A DNA stretch of 64,000 nt from Branchiostoma floridae (Eukaryota; Chordata; Leptocardii; Amphioxiformes; Branchiostomatidae): assembly GCF_000003815.2 (NCBI RefSeq), contig NC_049985.1, positions 13,045,567-13,109,566 on the forward strand, read 5' to 3'. Shown in pieces: positions 24,266-35,825 of this stretch. The number at the start of each line of letters is the position of its first letter. The stretch's first letter is position 1. Position numbers and translations under genes: made by a program. The notes under the pieces are model-generated. The model made no database searches, was not told the DNA's origin, and saw only the letters and a list, made by a program, of their open reading frames with translations.

Positions 24266-27175
24266 ATGGTAGACACTCCGGGAGACTTTAACCTCTCGGG
24301 GATGTTGCCGCCGGACTTGTCCGGGGCGTCCCAAGCCTTTCAAACCGCATGGATAGTATCCATCCTCATCGCTAGCGTCCTTTCCAACCTGACTGTTCTA
24401 GCCGTGGTGATGTGTATTGAGGACCTACGGCAGCCGACCAACTACCTTCTGTGCGCCCTGTCAGGCGGGCAGATGCTACAGGTGTTGGTCATGGCACCCC
24501 AGGCGGCGGTACTGCTCACGGTGGCGGGGGCACACATGACTGAGGCGGCATGTGTCGTACAGGTAGGAGGGTATTCCTCTGACGCACATCTGCATTTTAA
24601 AGCCACGTAGGGAGGATGAGTGTTATTGAATTAAAGTTGGGAATGGCTTATTGAAAACTGTCGGCAAGTCTTACAAAACGTATTTGTCAGAAATCTAGCA
24701 AAAATGAAGCAGACGTGAAGTGACGGGGGAAATAAAAGCGCGCGCTGATTACGGTAGAAGCATACGTCTCACTGAAACAAGTTTCCTTACATACAGCAGT
24801 GCACCCAGTAACGATCTTCTGCCAGTCATGTTTATAAGTATTCCAGATGACACTCGGGTGTTTTGTAGCGTTGTGATCAGCGTGCATATACAACTGTAGG
24901 TGTGCCTGATTTCGACATATTACTCCATGATAAAGACTGCGTTGGCGTCTGCGGCCTGCCCAACAAGATGATAATATGGTATCACATAATTTCCTAAATA
25001 CAGGCCTCTTCTCACACAAAACACATATGACAGTACAACTGCAAATGGTTAATTGAATTAACTGTTTTCGAGGATGCAGAAACAGCTAGACCAATGGCAG
25101 TGCAACGGAGATGTATTTTTTCTGTAAATCTAAAACGAAATAACATTGTTTCCGCTAGCTATAGCTTCTATCCACGTCGTCTGTAAAATCAATGTCAAAT
25201 CATGATAGACATGACGTCTGGCCGGTTAGATCAATCCGTAACCACGCAATTGTTATGTATGACATCTGGACGCAACTAATAAGGGAATTCTAGACTTCAT
25301 TGAATGAATAAAATAACCTTTACTGCGGGGTTAAGCCACTAAAGCTAAGTATAACTATATGCGTTTAGGCCGATACTGCCTACTTAGCAGTCTGCTGGGC
25401 CTTTTATTACTTATTAGATGAACGAAGTTTATCTGTTAGTTCTCTAATTTAAAAAAAAAACACGTTAATGTAAACTGTAAGTATTATCTTAAAAGCAGGG
25501 CCTATGAGCTCACACAGTTTTGGGGAGCGAATACACGTCGTACATGTAAAAAGGTGCAAGTTTTCTCCCGGCTTTCTGTTTTCATGTTGAATTTTTTCTT
25601 TAGGATGTCTGAGACCCAAGAGGATAAGTTATGTGGTGTTTTCTGGCTGTGCATATCTTCTGATTGTAACGTACCGGGGGAGGCTCAGCTTACAAGAAAC
25701 CGCGTACAATCAGATCGTAGATGTAGCTAAGCAATCATAAAACAAATTAAGCAATCGGGGCCCAACCTGTAAGGCTGCTAAAGAGCCTCATAATGAATAG
25801 CTATAGGTATACTTAAGCTTCCATGTCAAACTGATCGGTACGTAATGACCAGTAATATATGGGGGTTATTAGATGTAGTTTGCTATGGGTTGCAATAGGT
25901 TCATCCAATTGCAAAGAAAAGCGGTAAAGAGAAGGGTGGAGAAAACTGGTAACCAGGTCTGCTGTGGTGCCCCAACGGACAAATAGAATAAGGTCATAGA
26001 TGAGATGAGATGAGATGAAATCAGATTCTGTTGTACTCTGCAAATTTTTCTATCAATGAAAATTCATCATGAAGGCGTACTGCAAACATAATAGATATCT
26101 ACAATTCATGAAAGAACACAAAAATAGGCACTGTGTCACGACTCTATCACTATTGCGGAAGAACCCTTCTGCTCAATCTTGGAGATGACGAAAACAACGC
26201 TTATCACAAGCACCCTGCACCTGTGCCAACTATCAACAAGCTGATAAAAACCGGCTCAGGTAATTATAATGTGGCTATGCACCTGCATATACTTTTTGAG
26301 CGCAAAACCCGCTGTTTTAATTTGCGGTAAAAATAGAAATGTGCGTAGTTGTCATGAATTTGATACACATGGAAAGTTAGTGGAGGTTACCAATTTCACA
26401 ACACTTCGACCCATGAAGTTCCCTTCAAGGTTTCACAATAACAACAGGCCAAATATCTCATCAGTTTGAAGAAAAAAACACCGTTGAACAGGCAAGACGA
26501 TTAGCATTACAAAGTAGCTTGGGGGTTTGGGATGTATTTGGTTAAGTAAAAATATTTGCCTTCACATGACGAAATCCAAAATACGCCACACTGGCTAAAG
26601 CCAATTGGAAAGTATAACTTTATAGAGTTTTCGGTGGAGTATGAAGAATGTATATCTAGTATACATTTGGCTGCTCTACCGTCGATTGCCAACAAAATGG
26701 TGTTTCTGCAAGAGGCCAGAGTGTTGCCGTTTGACGGTGAAAATAAATGGAGTACTTTCTGTGCAAAGATGCAGGTAATAATTCACTTGTAGGAACGATC
26801 TCCTGAAACGCAATTAGTGAGTCAAGCCGATGTCCAACGTCAGAACGGTTCGCTCCTGATCCTTTTGAGATGTTGTAAAAGCTCGGCTTCCATGAGTTAA
26901 GCCGGTCGATCGATACATCCCCGCTTTGCGGTTTGCACTAAAAAGTGGTCAAGTCTCACTAAAAATAGGAAATGGCCGAACAACAGTGAATTTTCCTAGT
27001 AGTAGTACATATTTCCAGGAAACCCTGTAGGCGCGTCGGAAATGACATTAGAATGCTTGCTTTGCTCTTGTGGTCTAAAGCAAAGGTCTTTGATGCACCA
27101 TCACCTGACGACCTGAAATGAAATTCAATCAAGTTTAGCAAGAAGGCTATATTTTTTGTGCCGTTCGTAAGTGTG

Positions 27176-27241
<66 letters not shown>

Positions 27242-29841
27242 TGTGTCTGTGTGCTTTGTCTGTGTATCTGTGTGTCAGTATAACTCCAGAATCCGTGGAT
27301 GGATTCTCATGATATTTGGTAAGTAGATATTGTTTCAAGTCCTGACCCCGAACAGGCTCCCCCGAGGAAAGTTAATTTAGACAGATAGAAGGTGGAAGCT
27401 AAATTTCCTTGTCTACAGACCTCAAGACGCTAACGGGCTAGCTAGGTGATTTTTTTTCAATGAGAAATTGATCCATATGGATCACGTCGATGGGCCAAAA
27501 CCTTTCAAGTTGGTAAATCACACACAGGAGACGTTACTTTCGGGGGCAAAATGAGAGGAACTTCGACGCGGACATTTCTCACCAAGAAGACGTTTCCCAA
27601 TAGAGGAATCGCCGTGCGCGTCACCAAGTATTAGCACCACTATGTACTCTCGCAGGTATCCGGTATTAACCTCACGACAGTGCACCAAAAATAACTCGTT
27701 TTAGTAAGATCTGTAAGCTGGGAAGGCAGAGGCATTATGCGGTGTCCTTGGTTGGAATAAGACTCCGCAGGGCGCAATTACAGTGAGAGTGAAAGGGCAA
27801 TTTACCATAAATATGAAATATGAAACCCACTGCGTACCAAAAATACCTGCATGAGAGTTTAATTAATCTGACTCAAAGGCATGATCCGTCACTAATGCGA
27901 TTAACCCAATAGCACAACCGTGCAGCGGCTGTACTATTAAGTGCTGGCTGGGCTGGATTCCTAGAAGTGGGCTGGATTACTAGAAGTAGAATTCTACACT
28001 ATGGCACTTTGCCTTTTGCTTTGTAGGATGGAAGCAGTCGTTTTCCGTCGATGTTTTTAAAAGCTTTATTGACAAATAACAATAATTACATACATTGTCA
28101 CAATTACATCTACGGCTTCATAACCACATCTCCGACTACCACAAATATACCCTTACGTGCTTGTACAAAATTGACGGTGTTTTCTCTGTACTTTTACTAT
28201 ATAATTCATACCGTTACATACATACATACATACATACACATACTAAAGCAGAGAAACTATTGAGTGCTAATATCAAAACCATCAAAAACCCAGCTCTCAC
28301 CAGTTTTCCGTCCATGGTACTGAATTGTATGCTGTCACATGTGTGTATAACGTTACGTAGATTGCAGAATATCATTCGACTTTGGATATCTATCAGAAAG
28401 TATGTAAGTAATATATAAGGAAAAGTTGCGGCCCAGTTGCTCCAAAATCTACCATTTCTAAAAAGAAAACTACGGGAATCTTAAGATACTCATCGGTCTC
28501 ATCACCTACGTCCTCATCTACAAATCATGTTGAAATATCAAATGTTTCATAATTCGTTAATTTTTTGCCAAATTAGGGCATCCTGTTCATGGTCTCCATC
28601 ACCTTCACGCCGTGCATTCTGGGAATCCTGTCGTTCGACCGTTATCACTACATCGTCCACCCCACCGAGTATCGCAACCGCTTCACCGGGCGGAGCGTCC
28701 CCACAGGTATACACATTCGTTTGTGATAATTTTGTTACGGTTTCTCCTGTCGATTTTTCGACAAATGATCAGGCAAACAGACACTTGCCGGTCATTAAAA
28801 AGACATGTCAAGGGACTATGGACAGGCGGTTCTGCCTGATATCGGCACCTCAAAGGAACAATGGCAAGTGAAAAACTGTTAGAATTAACAAAGTTGTCTG
28901 TTTGCGGCCAGTGCCACTTATTTGTTCTCCTATGTTTAATCCGCTAACCTGGCAATTCAATAAAATCCACTGACAAATCGGTCATGCAATTAACAGGATT
29001 CTACTTCTATTCATATTAGTGTCAAGACGTTAGTCCGATTAAGGATGATTTTTAATGACCAACCTGCGTATAGCTGAAGAAAATAGGCCCTTTACTTTAA
29101 TAAGATGCATTGGCCCTTGTGATGCAAACTAAGGTAACATTAGAAAAATGTCGTAAATCATAATCTTTCATGCAATGTTATTTCAGATTTGCCGTCGAAT
29201 TGCCGTAGATAATTCTACCGTGATTCCAGCGGAATGTTGTCAGCATTGCCTGTAGAATATATCTAGAATATGCTAATGAGATGTAAATGAGGCACACTAA
29301 CGTTCATTTCTTTGTAGCCATAGCGTGCACCCTCCTGTTCACCTTGACCATGGCGGTGGTGGGGCTCTTCCAGGGGAACTCCTACCGCCTGAACGCCGGC
29401 CTGCTGGTCTGTACCAACAGCGCTGCGGTGTCTGACGTCGCCTTTATCGTCTGCATCCTTCCCGCCATCGGTCTCATCACCTACTCCTACGTCTTCATCT
29501 TCAAGGAAGCTCGCTCCCACTCGCGCAAGATCCTCCCCAGCGTCTGCTACGACGCTCGGCTGAAGGACTTCAAGGCGAAGATCAAGACGGCCAAGACGGT
29601 GATGCTCGCCATCGTGATCTTCTTCCTGACGTGGGTGTCCATGGTGCTGGCCTATGTGGTGTCGTCCTCCCGAGTTGAGCCGGGGCCCGGCGACATGCTG
29701 GTCCTGAGGATGACAAGTCTCATCTTCCTCCTCTCCGCCTTCCCAAACCCCATCCTGTACGCCTGCAGAAACAGGTTCTTCAGGGACGCTGTCAAGCGTC
29801 TGTTCAGGAGAACAGCCAATGCTGTCAAAGACATGGTCTAA
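24266..29841 (+). CDS. Class A (rhodopsin-like) G protein-coupled receptor, orphan
   Basis: This is a seven-helix plasma-membrane receptor with unknown ligand. Exons 24266-24562, 28577-28706 and 29318-29841 (phases 0 and 1) give 316 residues. Class A landmarks are N41 in helix 1, C96 at the top of helix 3, DRY at 120-122 (exactly 25 residues from C96 to R121), C174 in extracellular loop 2, P191 in helix 5, W248 in helix 6 and NPILY at 286-290. Departures from consensus: the sodium-site Asp of helix 2 appears to be Gln69, and helix 6 reads FFLTWVSM instead of FxxCWxP, so its Pro is replaced by Ser250. The N-terminus is about 25 residues and the C-tail about 26, both short. The loops recall small-loop receptors such as the melanocortin/lysophospholipid/adenosine group, but I cannot assign a subfamily. 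Confidence 0.85.
27181..27240. repeat. (GT)30 microsatellite
   Basis: Thirty uninterrupted GT units occur within GPCR intron 1, with imperfect GT/CTGT continuation to about 27275. Confidence 0.95.
28215..28238. repeat. (ATAC)n microsatellite
   Basis: A short tetranucleotide run lies in GPCR intron 1. Confidence 0.85.
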
Positions 29842-29918
29842 TATTTTAGGGGGGAGGGGTGCATATATTGTCCCAGTGCCCTGGATGTAGGGTTTAACCC
29901 CAGGGATTATGCAGAAGC

Positions 29919-29924
29919 ATTAAA
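29919..29924 (+). terminator. Possible poly(A) signal of the GPCR gene
   Basis: An ATTAAA variant hexamer lies 78 bp after the GPCR stop codon. Confidence 0.45.
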
Positions 29925-31490
29925 GTTGTTGTTGTATCTTCATTGCGTTTCTTAATCTATTCAGTTGCCGGGATAGTCTAAAACATCCCCATATTCGACA
30001 ACAATGTTTTCGATTGTTATGTCTATTTTCTGATGATATATCTATTGATAATAAATATTGAGGTATGTTTCTTGTAATGCAACGGTCGGGATCAGGAATG
30101 GCTGTATACACCCTGATGACGTCTTCGATAGGCATGTTGAAAGAAAGAGAAGTGAAGATCTCAACATGACACTGCGTGTTTTACATATTTCGGTTGTGTT
30201 GTAACGTTTTGTGCATATAGTCTGTTCCTTCACCTCGTGTTCAGTTCGGTAAGATAATGTGTGCAGTACGTCGTCGTGTAGGTACAGGAAAGTCCACGTG
30301 TTAGCTCTATTTATTTGCTGTTGTATCTTTAAAGTAAGTTAATGATAGACAATGTTGATTTACTGATATTTGACAGTGTAATATTTTGCGCATCTAGTCT
30401 TTCGTTGCACATTCATGTATGCTGTGTAGGAGATTTGACACCGACTTCTTCATCACAAAAAAGGCACAAGTTAGAACAATCACGTTTCTTTTCGTGATAT
30501 TTCGACATATATAAAATGGGAGTTTGCATGTGCTCATCCCAGGTGCCTTTCCACGCCCATGGCGACAAGATTATTGGTCTTGAGTTGTTTAGGTTTGACG
30601 TCAGTGCAATTGTCAACCATTGTACTCACGGGTTTTCTTTGTTGCAAGATACAGAACAGCACCAACAATATTCTTATATTCAAGTTACTGTTGATTATTA
30701 AGTTCTTTTTCAGTAGCTTTCGCTGGTAAGATTTTCGCTTCACTCATTTCTGTCATGCCAGGTCTAAGGTAAACTTTAACTGAAATCCAAAGCTGACGAT
30801 AGGGTAGCGAATACTCCTGGCGAAGGTAGTTGTCATTAGGAAGTGAAATGTACTAAAGTTTCTAGATTGTAACGTTACCACCCACGGTTTCCTGTTCCAA
30901 GTAGCATCGCATTCACGTCATACGGTTGTACTTAAGATACATCTACGTCACAACGCACGCGATCAATTTTTCATCCTGGCTATGACAGCCATAACAATGT
31001 TCGGCAGAAAATAAAGGACCGGAATACAAAATCAAACGCCAGTAGGAAATGCCAACAACATCCTTTTCAACGTGTAATAGTATTAAAGTTGACATTGGTA
31101 CTTCGCGAATCAGCTTAAAGTGAATAAGAACAGGGAAGAAACAGTATGAAATCTATACTACATTTTATAACAAAACGTTTCAGATTTGTAACAAAACTTT
31201 TCATTTGCAATGGCATATCAATAAATGCAGGAAGAACTGAGAAAGCTGACTAGAAAAACGTCACCTTTGTTTACATTGTGAAGGAAGGGGGAGGAAAGTC
31301 GGAAAGTGGTTAGCTGCATAACATTTGGTATCATCAGTATTCCGCGCACCTCAACGTAGTAAATGTGATGGGCTTTTGTTAAGCCCCCTTTACAAATCAA
31401 GAATTTAGCTCGGCCGAGTTGTCAGCCTAAGCCGTAATTTTAACGAGAGCTCCAGGCCACTACACGTTTTGCACGTCCCATAAATCATTT
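29925..31490. other. Intergenic, no gene seen
   Basis: This is AT-rich sequence downstream of the GPCR. A block at about 31385-31425 (TTTACAAATCAAGAATTTAG, then CTCGGCCGAG) is repeated in reverse complement at about 33147-33183, indicating a dispersed repeat. No coding exon is supported. Confidence 0.5.
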
Positions 31491-31915
31491 TATGTCATAC
31501 CTGGACCGCGAAAACGATCTATCTGGGTGTTCCGGACCGGGTGATAATTTCCCGTATCACATGGGTTCTAAATTTTATCACACTGGCTTCCATCGAATAA
31601 ATCGAACGCACTCCGCGCGGACCGAGTGCGGCGCGATCGAAAATAAGATGGCTGGATTCTGACGTTGGCACATTTTTTTTCTACAAGGACACCCAATTTT
31701 CTCAACTTCTAGCACATGTTGCATCGAAACATGTGTTCTCTTAGGTGGGTATGACATGAATATAATAGAACACGATGTTCTCCACATTACTCTCGGCCCC
31801 AGCCCTCCCGCGGGTCGGATCACCCTCCGACCTTCGCTCGATTCTACCCGCGGTCAGGTACCTTAGCCAGGCTTAGGTGATATGGAATAACGTAACACCT
31901 TGTTGTATGCTATGT
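31491..31915 (+). mobile_element. Non-autonomous dispersed element, copy A
   Basis: This shares its order of motifs and orientation with 50831-51205. The common motifs are TATGTCATACCTGG and CCGCGAAAACG at the start, GGTTCTAA and TATCACAC in the first part, CAACATTTTCTCAACTTCT-like and GGGTATGACAT in the middle, and a tail GATA(T/C)GGAATA followed by TTGTATNCTAT. TATGTCATACC and GGTATGACAT form an inverted pair about 255 bp apart. Confidence 0.65.
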
Positions 31916-32486
31916 ACATGTTAACAATATGTTTTACTGAAGTTCATGCCTCAAGGCACTGCACCGTGAAATCTTAATAGTCTGACCCGGCCGTTAAGCA
32001 AGGTGAGAAATTCTAGTACGTGTCTAGAGATGCTAATGACAACAGAGCTGAGACATGTAACTTTACATCAAACTGAAAATATGTAGAAGTATGCTTTTGA
32101 AAAACCATAGTGGAGTGGCCTACCTGGCCTTTAGAGTTTCATGAAAAAGTGTTTCACGCCATAAACCTAATCTATTTCTATATTCAAACTTCCTTGCAAA
32201 TATTTCATTAGAGACAGTGGTACCAATATTCGCCAATAACGATACCCTAGAATGTGTGATCATATCAAAATCTGCATAAATGATAACAAGTTACATGTTA
32301 ATGGCGAACATATGGACTATAGGGTGCAGGTGGGCCGGACGGAAACCTGCAAGAACCCCACCTCTCCAAATTCTGCACACATAAGCCCATAAGACGTCAT
32401 TTCTTTGTGCCCTGGGGCTGACTGCTGGCAGCGTAATCCGCAGTACGGAATGATCACGTTGTATACGGTTGTAGTGGTTAAGCCTG

Positions 32487-32811
32487 AAGGTGGGTTCACA
32501 CATGCGTATATATTGAAGTCCATTTGAGGTGCGTATGAAGCTCTTAGTCTCTTCCAGGCTCCACAGTGCACAGGTCGCAGGAAAAATAGTACAAATTGGA
32601 CAAATAACGTTATAGATACATAACATGCCAGATGAGTTAGCTGACCGAAAAGTATGGCTAGCAACCCAGCTAACTCGTCCGACATGTTACCTGTTTACGT
32701 TTGTCCAATTTCTGTTATTTTTACGACGTCCTGTGGAGCCTGGAGGGGGCAAATACTTCCATGCGCGCCTCATACGGACTTAAATGTATACGCAGGTGTG
32801 ACCCCACCTTT
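32487..32811. mobile_element. Palindromic MITE, about 325 bp
   Basis: The ends AAGGTGGGTTCACACATGCG and its imperfect complement CGCAGGTGTGACCCCACCTT delimit the element. Complementarity continues inward through CAGGCTCCACAG, AAATTGGACAAA, ACATG and GAGTTAGCTG blocks to a centre near 32650. It looks like a degenerate fold-back element; the target duplication is not certain. Confidence 0.65.
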
Positions 32812-34710
32812 AGCTACTGTAGGAACCGGCGCCAGAAATCTCCCATGAGATGATAGCATCTCTTGGACATGGACGAAGTGACAACCGACTAGCTAAGTAA
32901 AAAGACAATATTTGGACCAACTTGTAATTTCTTTGTTGGAAATGTGCAGGACATGAGTGGGGTGGACGGGCACCAATCGAAAATCTCATAAGAAGCTCAA
33001 AATCGTAGCCGAGGCCTCTCTGAAATTAAGCGCAGCTTCCAAGGACCCCGCGAATGTCGACCGAGCTGCTAAAAATCGTCCGAAGTCCGCTTAATCGCCA
33101 GCACGTCGGTCCTTCTTCGGTCGGAAATGCGCATTTGCAGCTCACCAACACGTCGGCCGAGCTCAATTCTTTATTTGTAACAGGGACTTAACGAATGTTA
33201 AGACTGCTGCTGACTGCATGACCATAACCAGTCTTCCCGTCCCTTCTCCATGACAACAGGAACTACACAGCACGTCTCCACTTGTGTCCACGTGCTATGT
33301 CAGTTTCTGAATGGAGCTCATTTTGCCGATTAATAAGTCTAATTCAAATGAATAATTGCTTATTTCAAACATCTAAGATGTTTAATAGTAGTGAATAATA
33401 ATATCATAGCAGGGAGTGTCACGACTTAAACCATCGGAAAAACATGCGCAGCACCGCTGGCGCTAAAATATATTAAAGACTAATATTCCTGACCATGACA
33501 ATCTAAATGTTGATCTCAAACTCCAACGACAACTTCCCCTATTTTACTGTAGAATCGACATATCAAGAAAAACGAGGTACGAAATCATCAATCAAACAGC
33601 CAGGTGGCTTCCTTGATCCCCACTGACGTATCAGCCGTGTGGGTGGCCTGATTGTTGTTGTTGTTGGCACCTAATGCAATGCACACCTCAAGATATTCTT
33701 GATCTACAGATCACGGCTGGTCAGAAATCAAAGGGAGGAATTATCTAAAGTGCCATGGTCTTCGATGTTAAGAGAGAGTCAGTGACGCAGTCATTGTTGC
33801 TATTTTGATGGGTGACAACTTTGGCCCTGCATAATGCTGAGTTTTCTAGACACTCAATGACGAAGGTTTTGAAATGTTTTTGAATTTTTTCTAGTCTATA
33901 ATTTGTTCATCTGGCTTCCAGCCAGCACTGATCCTGTAAGCCCCCTGCTACATACGTCGTACAGCAGGTAGGACATTCTTTGGCCAGTCGTGAATGTGGA
34001 CGTGATAACTTAGGCCGATGCTGTTACCGAAAAGGTTGTGGTAGATTCTCGCCAATGACATGCCCGCTGATAGCATCGCTGATCAAATAATCGTGCAACG
34101 TCATGTGACTGCAGCTTTGCGGACTCTAAAGTGTTCTTTGTGCTGTCGCTCCCAGATTTCAGCAGTGTCGACATGTTCCGTGACGCAGTCTCTAATATAA
34201 CCTTCAATCTCACTGGAAGGAAATGCATTTTGTGAGCTCCTCAGGCGGGCTCTGTTTCTTCCTCTTCAGACTGTCTTGACGCACATGATCTAACCTTTCT
34301 ACAGTCATACAGTCAATTGCTATACCCTAGAGCGGCGGGAGCCTTCGATATCCTAAATATGTCAAAGGGAGGCCATCCTCCAATGTGCCCTTTAAATTCT
34401 AAGCTGGTTTATTGGTTTCGCAAACAAATCTTTTATCCATATCACATGCAAAACCAGCATTGCAAGCTTCTTCTTGGAAAGAAACTGTCACTTAACGAAG
34501 CAGTTTGTCGTTTCCCTAAACCGCAAGGTAATGAAGGTGTTATCTACCTGGTAGGAACGGCATTTTCTTGTCTTTATCAGGAGATCGTGCTGTTTGCTAC
34601 ACCACAGTCATATTTCGCACATTCACTGCTCCAATCATCCAAAGTCGATGAAGAGATGAGTAGCTGGCTGATGTCACAGCACCTTTTCCGCTCATCTGCC
34701 AAAGTTTGCT
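32812..34710. other. Intergenic, no gene seen
   Basis: Open frames here have no recognisable motif or splice structure. Palindromic GTCGG/CCGAC-rich sequence at 33003-33180 looks repeat-derived and shares a block with 31385-31425. A 131-codon open frame (34317-34712) is considered chance. Confidence 0.5.
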
Positions 34711-34812
34711 AGCTTGGGTACCATCCGATTTCTACCGGGGCTCCTTACACTCGCTACCCTAAAAAATAGCGAGTGTAAGGAGCCCCGGTGGAAATTGGAT
34801 GGTACCCAAGCT
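34711..34812 (+). repeat. Near-perfect 46-bp hairpin
   Basis: Arms 34711-34756 and 34767-34812 are complementary except at two positions, with a 10-nt loop. In a plus-strand transcript both exceptions would be G-U pairs, so the RNA stem would be fully paired. In a minus-strand transcript they would be A-C mismatches. It could be a young fold-back element or a small-RNA precursor. Confidence 0.8.
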
Positions 34813-35174
34813 AAAAGTTTGCCGCTCAAATGCTACAATATGTACATGTAACTCTAGGCGTCGTGAAAATGAGAAATAAAAGTGCAGATATCTGTTCAAC
34901 ATGCTAAAGATCGCAAGTCACGACATATGTCCAGCTGGTATCTCGATTATTGAATTACATCATTAAACGCGCAGTTGGTAGCCTGTAATAAACAGGAGTA
35001 AACTGCTCACCACACACCTGTTTTGGGGGTAATTTGGATGATTTGATTTCGCATCAACGGTGAAGGGTTCATTGTTTGTGTCAACGAAAGCGTTTCATTG
35101 TGTAATGAATAATGTAGTCATTCTCTATACAGGTTTATTTTCAAGGCTTTAAATTCCAACATATAAAAAAAATT

Positions 35175-35226
35175 GCAAACACCTGTTAATGTCAGTAACA
35201 GCAAACACCTGTTAATGTCAGTAACA
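35175..35226. repeat. 26-bp tandem duplication
   Basis: Two identical consecutive copies begin GCAAACACCTGTTAATGTCA. They lie about 200 bp upstream of the promoter of the secreted-peptide gene. Confidence 0.95.
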
Positions 35227-35398
35227 GTTTGAATTTAGGAAATGAAAACCAAACTTTATGTAAGTTGTAAATATTGGTAGCATGGAACCAATTTTTGGTT
35301 TCAATTTAGTCAAATCCTCGTTGATATTTCACCTGAAAGCGTTTAGCCCCTGGGTATGAATATGCAATAAATAACATTGTCATTGTAATTACTCAGTA

Positions 35399-35587
35399 CC
35401 AATCAGAAATGTGCATTTTTCTAGCCAATGGGTGAGCAAAAAAGAGGAAATTATCAGCCAATGGGTGAGCAGAAAAAGGCAAATCAACAAATGAGAGTAG
35501 CGTACAGGGTATATAAACGCACCGCCGACACCACAAGCTTATTAAGTTTTTCTGGAGGAGTTCTGCAGAGTACCGTGGGAGAAAAAG
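35399..35587 (+). promoter_or_regulatory. TATA/CCAAT promoter and 5' leader exon of the peptide gene
   Basis: CCAAT boxes occur at 35399-35403, 35425-35429 and 35458-35462. The last two lie in a 33-bp-spaced direct repeat of AGCCAATGGGTGAGCA. TATATAAA lies at 35510-35517, about 50 bp after the last CCAAT. Transcription probably starts near 35540. A noncoding exon would end at 35587 (AAAAG|GTCAGT) and be spliced to 35747 (TTTTACAG|TGAAC). Confidence 0.65.
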
Positions 35588-35825
35588 GTCAGTTTTGTCA
35601 AGTTTGGTGCCGTTTTGCTGGATATTCCATTGTACTTCCTTACCTTTGTCAGTCATGCAGAATTGTCGAGTAATACTTAGAAAAAAAAAAGATTAACATC
35701 TCGCAACTTCGTGTCACCGCTTTCATCCCTCTTCTTTATTTTACAGTGAACTGTCGGAGAAAAAGGCGTCCAGGTCTCTTCACACGTCCAGTTGCCGTTC
35801 CCCCTGACTTGGATTCACAGCAAAT

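Larger units (their letters stand above)
24563..28576. other. GPCR intron 1
   Basis: This is a 4-kb intron in AT-rich DNA with no recognisable nested gene. It contains a long GT microsatellite at 27181 and a stretch after it (CAGTATAACTCCAGAATCCG, 27277-27296) that resembles a common invertebrate dispersed-repeat motif. Confidence 0.6.

Noticed and set aside
27147-27338. His-Thr repeat frame
   Set aside because: It is a translation of the (GT)n microsatellite.
29263-29520. Minus-strand 85-codon frame over GPCR exon 3
   Set aside because: It is the antisense shadow of the GC-rich GPCR coding exon.
32291-32848. Overlapping frames of 64-122 codons on both strands
   Set aside because: They fall in a palindromic repeat element and share no family motifs.
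34317-34712. 131-codon open frame
   Set aside because: No recognisable motif, no splice or promoter context, and it ends inside a repeat hairpin; likely chance.
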